Position numbers and translations under genes: made by a program
Shown here: in pieces, positions 7,776 to 16,217 of the stretch
How positions within the stretch are numbered: the first letter of the stretch is position 1
Layout: every line of letters begins with the position of its first letter
The notes under the pieces: generated by a model
Databases searched by the model: none
The model's input: only the letters and a program-made list of their open reading frames with translations
Told to the model about the DNA's origin: nothing
Source: Chryseobacterium sp. FP211-J200
GTDB taxonomy: Bacteria > Bacteroidota > Bacteroidia > Flavobacteriales > Weeksellaceae
Direction of reading: 5' to 3'
DNA: 39,164 nt
NCBI RefSeq assembly: GCF_001643375.1
Contig: NZ_LSHB01000034.1
Span: 1-39,164 of the forward strand

Positions 7776-8258
7776 TTATTTAATTCCGACCTTATCAAGA
7801 TATACTTTTTGGATGGCAAGAATGCTGTCCGGCTTATTTCTGAGTTTTTGAAAATTCTCTTTTACGAGTTCATAATAACCTGCTCTCATTCTAGGGTCAG
7901 ATTCGGTAAAAAAGTCTTTGGCAGCCTGACCTTGGGCATTTACTGCATCTATGTATTCTAAAGTTCCCATATAAAAAGGCATTGCTTCTGGACTGACCGA
8001 AGTGCCGCTTATATTTTTTAATCCTGCAACTGCATCTTCCGTCAGTTTAGCTGCATCTTTTACCTCGATAGAATTTTCGGCGAAAGGTGCTTTGGCTAAT
8101 GGATTGGAATCTGAAAAATACTTCGTTTCGAAGTCGTCAAGTGCATTCATTTCTTCCAAAAATTCTTTGGCTACTTTTTCGTTGAGTGCCAATTCTTTAT
8201 TTTTTTTACAACCTACCAATAGGAGGATTGGAATCATCAAAATCAGTGCTTTTTTCAT
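7776..8258 (-). CDS. Hypothetical lipoprotein
   Basis: A 160-residue predicted lipoprotein. The signal MKKALILMIPILLLVGC has a lipobox LLVGC with Cys at residue 17, followed by Lys/Asn (CKKNKE). The mature part is mostly helical and acidic, with no motif I recognise (for example MNALDDFETKYFSD and VKENFQKLRNKPDS). It could belong to one of the Bacteroidota four-helix DUF lipoprotein families; I cannot name it. It is a single gene between a terminator and recQ. Confidence 0.75.
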   Translation of the reverse strand: MKKALILMIPILLLVGCKKNKELALNEKVAKEFLEEMNALDDFETKYFSDSNPLAKAPFAENSIEVKDAAKLTEDAVAGLKNISGTSVSPEAMPFYMGTLEYIDAVNAQGQAAKDFFTESDPRMRAGYYELVKENFQKLRNKPDSILAIQKVYLDKVGIK

Positions 8259-8332
8259 AGTATCCGGTTTTTATAAAATTAGGCAAATTTGATAGTCAAA
8301 ATATAAAAGATGTAAAAATATTTCACCTTGCT

Positions 8333-10510
8333 TTATTGCTGAGATTTATAATAGGCCATCGCGATATGAATTTCAAAATAAGAATAGCCATCGCCTAATT
8401 CATCTTTGATGGCCTTTAAAGATGGAATGGTTTGGGCTTTTGCAATTTCTATAATCGGGTCTATTTTGCTTACATCCATTAATTCGTCGGCTTCTATCTT
8501 TCCTGCTGCAACAAAATTGGCTAAATGATTTTGAATAGTGTTGATAGACAAATTTCTAATTTTAGCAATCTCTTCGAAATTGTTGCCGGCTTTGTACAGT
8601 TCAAACGTTGTAGCAAAAGTTCCAGATGTTTTAGGATTGGTCTTCTTGGTTTCTCTTATTTTCTTCGGTTTTTTCTCGGAAATTTTGCTGCTTAAATTAT
8701 TATTCTTACAAAATTCAATAATCGCAGGAAGAAATAAATCTCCATATTTTTCTATCTTAAAAGCGCCGAAACCACTTATCTGATTGAGTTCTTCTTTGCT
8801 ATTTGGAAGATAAGTTGACAATTCCAGCAAAGTCGCATCCGAGAAAATAACATAAGGCGGAACATTTTCACGTTCGGCGATTTCTCTTCTCAAGGCTCTT
8901 AGTTCTGAAAATAGATCTTCATTTACATCAAATTCTGGCGTTGAATAATCAGTTTCCATTTCTTCGACAGTCACGGCTTTGGCTTGTTCTTTTACTTTTT
9001 TGAGAATTACTTTTTTATTTTTAAATAAAACCTGATTGCTCTCTTCATTTAATTTTAAAACATAAAATTCTCCATCCGATTCACTCAAAAAACCATTGAT
9101 GAGCAGTTGTCTTAGAAGATTTTGCCAATAATTTTTGTCTTGATCGTTTCCCATGCCGTAGGTTGGCAGACTTCGCATAGAATCTGTAATTTTTACACTT
9201 TTGGAACCTCGCAGAAAATCAATGATCAAGTTTTTTCCATACCTTTCTTTCAGGCGGTGAATGGCGCTCAATAATTTTTGAGCATCAACTGTTGCGTCCC
9301 AAGTTTCGAAATCGCTGAGACAAAAATCGCAGGAATTGCAATTACCATCGTGCTTTTCACCGAAATATTCCATCAGATATTGTCTTCGGCACTTTTGCAT
9401 TTCGGCAAAGTCAGCCATTTGTTGGAGCTTTTGAAGCATCAAGTCAGATTGCTCCTCATTGCCTTCTACCATTGCAAATCTTCTCAGCTTTATCACATCG
9501 GCGTAAGAATAAAACAAGATTGCTTCACTCGGCAAACCATCTCTTCCGGCTCTTCCAGTTTCCTGGTAATAACTTTCTATATTTTTAGGCAAATCTGCGT
9601 GCATCACAAAGCGGACGTTGCTCTTGTCTATTCCCATTCCAAAGGCAATCGTAGCCACCATTACCCGAGTTTTGTCTTTCAAAAAATCTTCCTGAACTTT
9701 CGCACGCTCAATTGAATTAATTCCGGCGTGATAAAATGCGGAATTGATGCCATTTTCTCTCAGATTATTTGACATTTCTTCTGTTCCTTTTCTGGATAGA
9801 CAGTAGATAATTCCCGAATCATTCGGATGTTCATTGAGATATTGAATGATATTATGAAGAACAGATTGTTTAGGCTGAACGAAATATTTGATATTGGCTC
9901 TATCAAAGGAAGAAATCAAAACCAAAGGCTCTTGGAGATTCAGTTGTTTGATGATGTCTTTCCTCGTGATTTCGTCTGCACTCGCCGTCAAAGCGATAAT
10001 TGGGACTTTGGGAAATTGTTTTTTGATTCCATTTAAAAACAAGTAATCCGGACGAAAATCGTGACCCCAATGAGAAACACAATGCGCTTCATCCACCGCA
10101 AATAAGGAAATATTCACGTCATTCAGCAACTTTAAAAACGCACCATTATCTGCACTCAATTTTTCGGGCGCGACATATAAAAGTTTGAGTTGACCGTTTT
10201 TTAATTGATTTAAAGTCTCATTTTGCTCAAAAGCGGACATCGAAGAATTGATGTACGCCGCAGAAATTCCGTTCACGCGCAACGCATCAACCTGGTCTTT
10301 CATCAACGCAATCAACGGAGAAATCACAATGGCAGTTCCTTCCAAAACCAACGCCGGAACCTGATAACAAAGTGATTTTCCACCACCGGTTGGCATCAAA
10401 ACAAAAGTGTCTTTTTTCGCAATTACATTTTCAACAGCGTTGGCTTGCTCGAGGCGAAAATTGTCATAGCCGAAATATTGTTGTAAAATTTCTAAGGGAG
10501 ATTTCATCAT
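8333..10510 (-). CDS. recQ: ATP-dependent DNA helicase RecQ
   Basis: 3'-5' superfamily 2 DNA helicase acting in recombination and fork repair. Of 725 residues, the helicase core has Walker A MPTGGGKSLCYQVP (about 38-51), DEAH in AVDEAHCVSHWGHDFRPDY (about 139-157) and motif VI YYQETGRAGRDGLP (about 316-329). The zinc-binding cysteines are CRR...CNSCDFC (about 375-398). A winged helix follows, then HRDC (about 530-605, NVPPYVIFSDATLLELSTYLP). The C-terminal HTH (about 640-720, FELYKAGNNFEEIAKIRNLS) is common in Bacteroidota and Firmicutes RecQ. ATG codons at 10510 and 10507 are both possible starts. Confidence 0.96.
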   Translation of the reverse strand: MMKSPLEILQQYFGYDNFRLEQANAVENVIAKKDTFVLMPTGGGKSLCYQVPALVLEGTAIVISPLIALMKDQVDALRVNGISAAYINSSMSAFEQNETLNQLKNGQLKLLYVAPEKLSADNGAFLKLLNDVNISLFAVDEAHCVSHWGHDFRPDYLFLNGIKKQFPKVPIIALTASADEITRKDIIKQLNLQEPLVLISSFDRANIKYFVQPKQSVLHNIIQYLNEHPNDSGIIYCLSRKGTEEMSNNLRENGINSAFYHAGINSIERAKVQEDFLKDKTRVMVATIAFGMGIDKSNVRFVMHADLPKNIESYYQETGRAGRDGLPSEAILFYSYADVIKLRRFAMVEGNEEQSDLMLQKLQQMADFAEMQKCRRQYLMEYFGEKHDGNCNSCDFCLSDFETWDATVDAQKLLSAIHRLKERYGKNLIIDFLRGSKSVKITDSMRSLPTYGMGNDQDKNYWQNLLRQLLINGFLSESDGEFYVLKLNEESNQVLFKNKKVILKKVKEQAKAVTVEEMETDYSTPEFDVNEDLFSELRALRREIAERENVPPYVIFSDATLLELSTYLPNSKEELNQISGFGAFKIEKYGDLFLPAIIEFCKNNNLSSKISEKKPKKIRETKKTNPKTSGTFATTFELYKAGNNFEEIAKIRNLSINTIQNHLANFVAAGKIEADELMDVSKIDPIIEIAKAQTIPSLKAIKDELGDGYSYFEIHIAMAYYKSQQ

Positions 10511-10578
10511 TTAAAATTTGTGTTTGAGTAAAAGTAGTGAATTCTGATTATTTTAAGCTTGATTTTTAATAAAACAGA

Positions 10579-10608
10579 AACCTCATAATTTTTAAAAACT
10601 ATGAGGTT
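10579..10608 (-). terminator. Terminator downstream of higA
   Basis: Minus-strand stem AACCTCATA / TATGAGGTT around an A/T loop, followed by TCTGTTTTATT. It separates higBA from recQ. Confidence 0.65.
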
Positions 10609-10645
10609 ATATTATTTCATGTGAAATGTGGGATAAAAAATATTT

Positions 10646-10999
10646 TCAAACTCCTAAAACCACAGATGCATCTATTTTTAATTTTTTGCTAATTTCACGG
10701 GCAACTTTGAGAGTAGGTTCAGATTTTCCAGTAAGATATTCACTGACTCTTGATGGGCTAACCTTCAGGATTTCAGAAAGTTTAACTTGTGAAATTCCCA
10801 TTTCGTACATTCTTAACTTAATAACATCCTGCAAAGTTGGAGTTTCTACAGGAAAATATTTTTCTTCATAATCGGCGACAGCATCAGATAAAAAATCAAG
10901 TTCAATGAAATTTTTATCGTTTTCAGAAGTTTCGTTTCCTACCGTTTTCAGAAGCTCTTCTATTCTTTCGCAGGCTACTTTATATTGTTTTTCTGTCAT
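10646..10999 (-). CDS. higA: HigA-like antitoxin (XRE-family HTH)
   Basis: Antitoxin and autorepressor of a type II toxin-antitoxin module. The 117-residue protein has an N-terminal toxin-binding part (about 1-55) and a central/C-terminal XRE helix-turn-helix. The HTH is at about residues 60-110 (LRMYEMGISQVKLSEILKVS, then PSRVSEYLTGKSEPTL). It lies 3 bases after the HigB-like toxin gene, with toxin first as in hig loci. The toxin is kept inactive by direct binding, and the HTH probably represses the operator upstream. Confidence 0.88.
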   Translation of the reverse strand: MTEKQYKVACERIEELLKTVGNETSENDKNFIELDFLSDAVADYEEKYFPVETPTLQDVIKLRMYEMGISQVKLSEILKVSPSRVSEYLTGKSEPTLKVAREISKKLKIDASVVLGV

Positions 11000-11002
11000 T
11001 TT

Positions 11003-11296
11003 CTAAATATTTGAAGCGTCTATTTTGTCATAATCTTTATGAGTTCCGATAAACCGAATATAAACTTTTTGTGAAGCGAAAATTATGATGGCAACCAATC
11101 TGTAATTGTTTCCTTTAATATTGAAAACAAACCGATTATTTCCAACATAATCTGCAGAATTAAAAGCTTCTTTTACATCAGTAAAGCTTTTCCAATCAGC
11201 ATTTTGAGTTTTTTTGTACCAATCTCGCAATGCAATATCTGCATCAGAATGCTTTTCTATAAATTCTTTAATTCTTAAAAAAGTTACAATTCTCAT
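11003..11296 (-). CDS. higB: HigB-family toxin (ribosome-dependent mRNA interferase)
   Basis: A 97-residue RelE-superfamily toxin of the HigB_toxin type. Family features are the N-terminal MRIVTFLRIKEFIEKHSDA, the ALRDWYKKTQNADWKSFTDV segment, and the core strands NNRFVFNIKGNNYRLVAII then VYIRFIGTHKDYDKIDA. The last ends with the conserved HxxYD. The family cleaves mRNA on the ribosome. It is first in the higB-higA operon and has a near-leaderless promoter. Confidence 0.9.
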   Translation of the reverse strand: MRIVTFLRIKEFIEKHSDADIALRDWYKKTQNADWKSFTDVKEAFNSADYVGNNRFVFNIKGNNYRLVAIIIFASQKVYIRFIGTHKDYDKIDASNI

Positions 11297-11305
11297 TATT
11301 GATTA

Positions 11306-11332
11306 CAAATATAGTTTGAAATTTTAAAATTT
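11306..11332 (-). promoter_or_regulatory. higBA promoter (-7 TATATTTG) with adjacent palindrome
   Basis: The minus strand has TATATTTG at 11306-11313, a perfect TAnnTTTG that puts the start site within a few bases of the higB ATG. Immediately upstream, AAATTTTAAAATTT (11319-11332) is a perfect 14-base palindrome between the -7 and -33 positions. That is where HigA could bind to block transcription; operator function is inferred. Confidence 0.55.
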
Positions 11333-11376
11333 GGAATACTATTTTAAAAAACAAAATCGGATATTTTTTAATAAAA

Positions 11377-11404
11377 AAAAGCGAGAAAAAAATTCTCGCT
11401 TTTA
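11377..11404 (-). terminator. Terminator of aspS
   Basis: Stem AAAGCGAGAA / TTCTCGCTTT, three bases after the aspS stop on the minus strand, followed by a run of T on that strand. Confidence 0.85.
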
Positions 11405-11406
11405 AT

Positions 11407-13161
11407 TTATGATTTTAAATCCAATTTAAGTTCCAGTTCCGTCAGCTGTTCCTGATGAATCGGCGCAGGTGCATCAATCATCACATCTCGGCCGGAATTG
11501 TTTTTTGGGAATGCGATGTAATCTCTGATAACCTCGTTTCCGTCAAGGATTGCAACCAAACGGTCAAATCCAAAAGCCAAACCTCCGTGAGGCGGAGCGC
11601 CGTATTTGAAGGCATTCATCAGGAATCCGAACTGTGCTTCTGCTTCTTCTTTTGAGAATCCTAAAAGGTCAAACATTTTCGATTGCAAATCTCTGTCGAA
11701 AATTCTGATAGATCCTCCGCCAATTTCGTTTCCGTTCAAAACCAAATCGTATGCATTGGCTCTTGCTTTTCCTGGGTCGGTTTCCAAAAGGTGGAAATCT
11801 TCGGTTTTCGGAGAGGTGAAAGGGTGGTGCATTGCGTGGTATCTTCCAGATTCTTCGTCAAATTCCAACAACGGGAAATCTACAACCCAAAGTGGCGCGA
11901 ATTCATTTCCTTTTCTCAAGCCAAGACGGTTTCCGAGTTCCATTCTCAATGCGGAAAGTTGCGTTCTCACTTTGTCAGCGTTTCCGGACATTACGAAAAT
12001 CAAGTCACCTGCTTTTGCTCCGAATTCTTCTGTGATTTTCTTTAAATCTTCTTCAGAATAGAATTTATTGACAGACGAAGTTACAACGCCATCGTTTTGG
12101 AATTTAATCCAAACCAATCCTGTTGCGCCGATTTGTGGGCGTTTTACCCAATCTACCAATTCGTCGATTTGTTTTCTGGTGTAATCTGCAATGCCTTCAA
12201 CATTGATTCCGACAACCAATTCTGCGTCATCAAATATTTTGAAATCTTTTCCTTTCGTTAAGTCATTCAGTTCGTGGAAGTCCATTCCGAAACGGATGTC
12301 CGGTTTGTCGTTTCCATATTTTTGCATTGCATCGGCGAAAGTCATTCTTGGGAAATCCTGGAATTCGTTTCCTGTGATGTCTTTCAAAAGAACTTTGGTC
12401 ATTCCTTCGAAAACATTCATAATGTCTTCCTGCTCTACGAAAGCCATTTCGCAATCGATTTGTGTAAATTCCGGCTGTCTGTCGGCTCTCAAATCTTCGT
12501 CACGGAAACATTTCACGATTTGGAAATATCGGTCCATTCCACCAACCATCAACAGTTGTTTGAAAGTTTGTGGCGATTGTGGCAGTGCATAAAACTGTCC
12601 CGGATTCATTCTGCTTGGAACCACGAAATCTCTCGCGCCTTCCGGAGTTGATTTAATTAAAACTGGTGTTTCAACCTCGATGAAACCTTCTTCGGAAAGA
12701 TAATTTCTCACTTTCTGCGCCATTTTGTGACGGAAAATCAGTTTGTCTTTCACAGGATTTCTTCGAATATCTAAATAACGATATTTCATTCTCAATTCTT
12801 CTCCACCGTCGGTTTCGTCTTCGATGGTGAAAGGTGGTAATTGAGATTCATTTAAAATAATAAGGTTTTCAACTAAGATCTCTACGTCGCCCGTTGCAAT
12901 CTTTGGGTTTTTGGATGTACGTTCTATAACGGTTCCTTCAACTTTGATGACAAACTCACGGCCGAGTTTCTTAGCGGTTTCCAAAAGTTCTTTGGAAGTT
13001 CTGTCCTCGTCCAAAACCAATTGGGTGATGCCGTAACGGTCTCTCAAATCTATCCAAATCATAAAACCTTTGTCACGGATGGTTTGTACCCAGCCGGAAA
13101 GTGTTACTTTTTCATTCAGATTTTTCAGCGTCAGTTCGCCGTTTGTGTGTGTACGGAACAT
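11407..13161 (-). CDS. aspS: Aspartate--tRNA ligase
   Basis: Class IIb aminoacyl-tRNA synthetase charging tRNA-Asp. Of 584 residues, the N-terminal OB anticodon-binding fold is about 1-105 ([21 protein letters not shown]). The class II core has motif 2 [19 protein letters not shown] (about residue 216). The bacterial GAD insertion follows (about 290-410). Motif 3 is [14 protein letters not shown] (about 533). Length and insertion fit the bacterial type. It has its own promoter and terminator. Confidence 0.97.
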   Translation of the reverse strand: MFRTHTNGELTLKNLNEKVTLSGWVQTIRDKGFMIWIDLRDRYGITQLVLDEDRTSKELLETAKKLGREFVIKVEGTVIERTSKNPKIATGDVEILVENLIILNESQLPPFTIEDETDGGEELRMKYRYLDIRRNPVKDKLIFRHKMAQKVRNYLSEEGFIEVETPVLIKSTPEGARDFVVPSRMNPGQFYALPQSPQTFKQLLMVGGMDRYFQIVKCFRDEDLRADRQPEFTQIDCEMAFVEQEDIMNVFEGMTKVLLKDITGNEFQDFPRMTFADAMQKYGNDKPDIRFGMDFHELNDLTKGKDFKIFDDAELVVGINVEGIADYTRKQIDELVDWVKRPQIGATGLVWIKFQNDGVVTSSVNKFYSEEDLKKITEEFGAKAGDLIFVMSGNADKVRTQLSALRMELGNRLGLRKGNEFAPLWVVDFPLLEFDEESGRYHAMHHPFTSPKTEDFHLLETDPGKARANAYDLVLNGNEIGGGSIRIFDRDLQSKMFDLLGFSKEEAEAQFGFLMNAFKYGAPPHGGLAFGFDRLVAILDGNEVIRDYIAFPKNNSGRDVMIDAPAPIHQEQLTELELKLDLKS

Positions 13162-13165
13162 TTTT

Positions 13166-13200
13166 TTAGATGTTAGATGTTAGACTTTAGAGATTAGACA
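13166..13200 (+). repeat. Heptad repeat (TTAGANN)5 in the aspS leader
   Basis: Five consecutive 7-base units TTAGATG, TTAGATG, TTAGACT, TTAGAGA and TTAGACA. The TTAGA core is invariant and the last two bases vary. The repeat lies between the aspS -7 element and its start codon, so it would be transcribed in the leader as NNTCTAA repeats. The same heptad occurs near aroC and after the LLM oxidoreductase. Confidence 0.85.
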
Positions 13201-13223
13201 TTTGGTCGTCCAATTTCCGAGTG

Positions 13224-13231
13224 CAAAGATA
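13224..13231 (-). promoter_or_regulatory. -7 promoter element of aspS (TATCTTTG)
   Basis: Minus-strand TATCTTTG, a perfect TAnnTTTG match 63 bases upstream of the aspS ATG. The resulting leader carries the heptad repeat. Confidence 0.6.
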
Positions 13232-13305
13232 ATGTTTTGATAGGAATTAATTTGATTGATATGGAAAGCTTTTTTTTGATTGAGGAATCTTCAATCTTTG
13301 CGAAG

Positions 13306-13400
13306 CGCGTGAGGGATAGTAGTGGATATCCTTTTTTGGCGGAGGGAATTAGCGTATGGGAAAAAGATAGTAACGGATAGCCCGGCCCGAGCTGTGGGAG
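13306..13400. repeat. Dispersed hairpin repeat, copy C
   Basis: Plus strand: left arm GGGATAGTAGTGGATATCC, a spacer with TATCCTTTTT pairing to AAAAAGATA, then right arm GATAGTAACGGATAGCCCGG and CCCGAGC. Compared with copy B, the AGTAGTGG and AGTAACGG variants of the two arms are exchanged. It lies between aspS and the ribosomal protein THX gene and explains the false reading frame starting at 13322. Confidence 0.75.
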
Positions 13401-13483
13401 AAGCTTTGGCGAGGGACGCGCCCAGATTCTTGGTGGTCTCGGAAAATAGTTGTAATTTAGTGGAAATCAAATATTTAATTATT

Positions 13484-13669
13484 ATGGGAAGAGGAGATCA
13501 AAAATCTACCAAAGGAAAAATCGCGCGAGGAAGTTATGGAAAATCCAGACTTAGAAAAGCCTCGAAACCTGTAGTAGTGGCGGAAACGCCAGTAAAAGAA
13601 AAAGCAGAACCAAAGCCGAAAACGACGAAAGCGAAGGCTGAAAAGGCAAGTGAAACTGAAGAAAAATAA
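13484..13669 (+). CDS. Small ribosomal subunit protein THX (bTHX) with a charged C-terminal tail
   Basis: Very small basic protein that sits in the head of the 30S subunit in Thermus and Bacteroidota. The N-terminal 26 residues MGRGDQKSTKGKIARGSYGK plus SRLRKA match the THX family (GDxxTxxGKIxxGxYGKxRxRK). The remaining 35 residues are a Lys/Glu/Ala/Pro-rich tail absent from the Thermus protein. The start is ATG 13484. The frame extends upstream to 13322, but that part comes from the dispersed repeat. Single gene followed by a strong terminator. Confidence 0.9.
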   Translation: MGRGDQKSTKGKIARGSYGKSRLRKASKPVVVAETPVKEKAEPKPKTTKAKAEKASETEEK

Positions 13670-13706
13670 AAAATCGGGCTCGTAAATTTTACGGGCCCGA
13701 TTTGTA
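13670..13706. terminator. Bidirectional terminator between the THX and DUF937 genes
   Basis: Stem AAATCGGGC / GCCCGATTT with inner CGTAAA / TTTACG, between convergent genes. Confidence 0.85.
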
Positions 13707-13722
13707 TTTGTTAGGTAATTGT

Positions 13723-14373
13723 TTATTTTCCGAAAAGTCCGCCTAACAATCCGCCAAGTCCACCTTGCTCAGATTGTTTTTGATTTCCTCCGCCTAGAAC
13801 GCTTCCAAGAATGTCGCCCAATCCGCCTCCGGAAGATTGTGTTGCGCCACCAAGTACGCTACCCAAAATATCACTCAAAGGATTGTTGGATGCCTGAGAT
13901 TCTTGAGCAGAATTACCAAGGATTCCGCCAAGTAAATCTCCCAATCCACCGCCAGAAGTCACGTTGTTGGCTTGCTTCTGCTGGCCAATGTATCCCATAA
14001 TGACTGGTGCCAACATCGCCAAAATTGGTCCGATCTTGTCCATAGAAATTCCGGTGTTTTGAGACAATTGGTTTTCTACGTTTGCTTTTTCGCCTCCGAA
14101 GATGTGGCTTAGGATAGAATCTCCTTCCTGTTCTCTGTCGAGTGCCTGTGCAGGATTGTTTAAGATGCTTCCGTCGTGGTGTTTGTCGAGCGTTGCATTC
14201 AGTTTGTCTGCTTCGTCAGAATTTTCTGATTTTTTCTTTAGGTAACTGATCACCAAAGGTGCTGCAACTATCAAAAGTGCGATGATCTGATTTTTGCTGA
14301 TCCCGAATTTGTTCTCCGCTTGTTCTGCAACCTGGTTGCCTGTACTTCCTGTAATAAGGTCTAGTAAACCCAT
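13723..14373 (-). CDS. DUF937 domain protein
   Basis: A 216-residue soluble protein beginning MGLLDLITGSTGNQVAEQAE, the usual DUF937 N-terminus. Helical repeats follow, such as FGISKNQIIALLIVAAPLVI and TGISMDKIGPILAMLAPVIM, each a ...I..ll..laP.i...l unit. The C-terminal 80 residues are low complexity with a repeated GGLGDxLGxxLGG motif at about 143, 185 and 205. The function of the family is not established. It has its own -7 element and ends at a bidirectional terminator. Confidence 0.88.
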   Translation of the reverse strand: MGLLDLITGSTGNQVAEQAENKFGISKNQIIALLIVAAPLVISYLKKKSENSDEADKLNATLDKHHDGSILNNPAQALDREQEGDSILSHIFGGEKANVENQLSQNTGISMDKIGPILAMLAPVIMGYIGQQKQANNVTSGGGLGDLLGGILGNSAQESQASNNPLSDILGSVLGGATQSSGGGLGDILGSVLGGGNQKQSEQGGLGGLLGGLFGK

Positions 14374-14396
14374 AATTTATGTTTTTTTGTTGAAAT

Positions 14397-14404
14397 CAAA
14401 GATA
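14397..14404 (-). promoter_or_regulatory. -7 promoter element of the DUF937 gene (TATCTTTG)
   Basis: Perfect TAnnTTTG on the minus strand, 23 bases upstream of the ATG. It lies in the short gap after the upstream membrane-protein gene, so the DUF937 gene can be transcribed separately. Confidence 0.6.
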
Positions 14405-14414
14405 AAAAATTTGA

Positions 14415-15683
14415 TCACATCTTTCTTATTTCTTCCAAAGAATTTTTTCCTTTTCGGTGTTTTAGGAAGATGTGACAATTGATATTCATGAAATCCTTGT
14501 CGTCAAAAGGTTTTTTGCCATCCAGGTAAAATTCCAAGACACCAACATTATTTCTCATCCAAGGAAATAGGTAATAAGAGAGACCTCCTTTTTGTGATTT
14601 TTCTTTGTCGAAGTTCTGGCCTTGCGGCGTTTTCGAAATAATTAAATAACTTAATAAATAAAATAAAGGAACGCAGAAAACTGAAAATGAGATCGTTTTA
14701 TAAATTTTCGGATGAGAGATTTTGATGTCGATTAATCCTTCAATAATGAAAGAGATGAAGAACAGATAAGCATTAAGGAAGAAAACATAACTGTCTGAAA
14801 CATTATAGATGGTTGCAAATCCGAAAGGTACTATAAAACTAACAAGATAAAATAGATTTTGAGAATCCCTAAGACCCTTTATTTTCTTGTAAATAACAAT
14901 GATTGCTGGAATCACGAAAATCCAAAAGTTATAGATCAAATATCCAATCGCCACTAAGATATCTTTTGAAAAGCCAGAGATCCCTTTTTCAAAACTACCA
15001 GTCACCCAGTCAGAATTGCCGGAACCAAAAACATGCGAAGTCTCATAACCATTAATATAAGCCATAAAATACAATGCGAAAGCAAATGCGAAAAAAACAA
15101 AAACACTTGGTAAAATCTTGACCTTATAATTTCTAAAAGAAATATAACACAAGATCACCCAACCTGGGATCAACATAATGTTTTGAACATGAGCAAATAA
15201 CGAAAGCCCAAGAATCAAACTTGAAACAAAAAGAAATCTAGAGTTTCTGTCTTCCAAGAATCTAATTGTAAAATAAACATAAAGCGCAATCCAAAAACTG
15301 TTGAATGTATAAACCTCAATGATCTCTGTCTGTTTCCAAAACGTGAAACTGAAGGCAAATATCAAAGTCCCCAAATAGGCAAGTAACTCTTTTTTGAATT
15401 TCAGTTTCAATCCAAAAAACAAAACCACCAAGGTCAGAACCGAAAAGATCAGATTGAAAAACCGCGTCGCAGGAATAGAATCCAGACCCATGACAGTCTT
15501 AAATCCAATTAAAAAATTAGTGTAAAGAAACTTACCGAAAACTGTTGTGTTATTGGTATATTCATTGAGCTCTGCCATATTGACGAATCCCAAAGCGTCC
15601 CCAAACGGTACCTTTGTAAAACTAAAAAACCAATAGAAGACAAACAGAAAAACAAAAAAAAGGACTCGGTAAAGTTGCCTCAT
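14415..15683 (-). CDS. Multi-pass membrane protein, DUF2723/GT39-like (putative glycosyltransferase)
   Basis: A 422-residue protein with about ten membrane helices. Features of lipid-linked glycosyltransferases of the GT-C fold are an acidic first loop (FTKVPFGDALGFVNMAELNE, residues 22-41) and the FWKQTEIIEVYTFNSFWIAL segment (about 118-137). The latter resembles the WxQAxxxEVYxLN block of DUF2723 protein O-mannosyltransferase-like proteins. The C-terminal 60 residues are soluble. It probably moves a sugar from a lipid carrier to protein or glycan in the periplasm; donor and acceptor are unknown. It follows the DUF2480 gene by 6 bases. Confidence 0.72.
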   Translation of the reverse strand: MRQLYRVLFFVFLFVFYWFFSFTKVPFGDALGFVNMAELNEYTNNTTVFGKFLYTNFLIGFKTVMGLDSIPATRFFNLIFSVLTLVVLFFGLKLKFKKELLAYLGTLIFAFSFTFWKQTEIIEVYTFNSFWIALYVYFTIRFLEDRNSRFLFVSSLILGLSLFAHVQNIMLIPGWVILCYISFRNYKVKILPSVFVFFAFAFALYFMAYINGYETSHVFGSGNSDWVTGSFEKGISGFSKDILVAIGYLIYNFWIFVIPAIIVIYKKIKGLRDSQNLFYLVSFIVPFGFATIYNVSDSYVFFLNAYLFFISFIIEGLIDIKISHPKIYKTISFSVFCVPLFYLLSYLIISKTPQGQNFDKEKSQKGGLSYYLFPWMRNNVGVLEFYLDGKKPFDDKDFMNINCHIFLKHRKGKNSLEEIRKM

Positions 15684-15689
15684 TCACAT

Positions 15690-16190
15690 TTAGTTTTTAA
15701 AGATCGGCACATTGCTGCACGCTTCCCCAAACATCAGGGATTTCACAAGCGGTTTCAACTGTTCCACCAGTTCCACATAAGCATTGTTGGGAATCATTTC
15801 ATCGCTACAACCCTTTACCAGAACACGTTTGTCTCTCAGTTCAGAGAAATCGTAGGTTTGGATCGCATTGTGCATTAATAGAACTTCCAAGTCCTCGCGG
15901 TTCCCAAAAACCACCTTTTTCGCAGCATCCGTAATTTTGGAAGTGATCAGGAAATAGGCCCAAAGCGGAATGATCACATCTTCAGAACAGTAGATGTAAA
16001 CATACGCGTCTTTGTAAAGTTCCGCATCAATGTTGGCTATTTTTTCTCGGAAGTCTTTCTCTTTCAGAATCATCCCTTCCCAAAGAAATTCCTTGATGTC
16101 AATCCCCATTCTTTTGCCCTTCGGGAACAGATCCGTAATATCAAAATTCACCAATCCACTTCCCGCCACTTTATTTATGATCTCTTCCAT
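15690..16190 (-). CDS. DUF2480 family protein
   Basis: A 166-residue soluble protein of a Bacteroidota-specific family. The N-terminus MEEIINKVAGSGLVNFDITD and the block FDIKEFLWEGMILKEKDFRE-like (IDIKEFLWEGMILKEKDF, about residues 31-48) are typical. A central strand-rich part includes DAYVYIYCSEDVIIPLWAYF. The C-terminus RVLVKGCSDEMIPNNAYVEL contains a conserved Cys. Function unknown. It is first in a two-gene unit with the DUF2723-like membrane protein. Confidence 0.85.
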   Translation of the reverse strand: MEEIINKVAGSGLVNFDITDLFPKGKRMGIDIKEFLWEGMILKEKDFREKIANIDAELYKDAYVYIYCSEDVIIPLWAYFLITSKITDAAKKVVFGNREDLEVLLMHNAIQTYDFSELRDKRVLVKGCSDEMIPNNAYVELVEQLKPLVKSLMFGEACSNVPIFKN

Positions 16191-16217
16191 TTTCTAAATT
16201 TAAGTATTTTTTTAGGA

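Noticed and set aside
13166-13200. Telomere-like repeat
   Set aside because: The cluster is short, internal to the chromosome and has variable bases; only the TTAGA core resembles telomeric repeats.
13322-13483. N-terminal extension of ribosomal protein THX
   Set aside because: It is translated repeat copy C; the conserved protein begins at ATG 13484.
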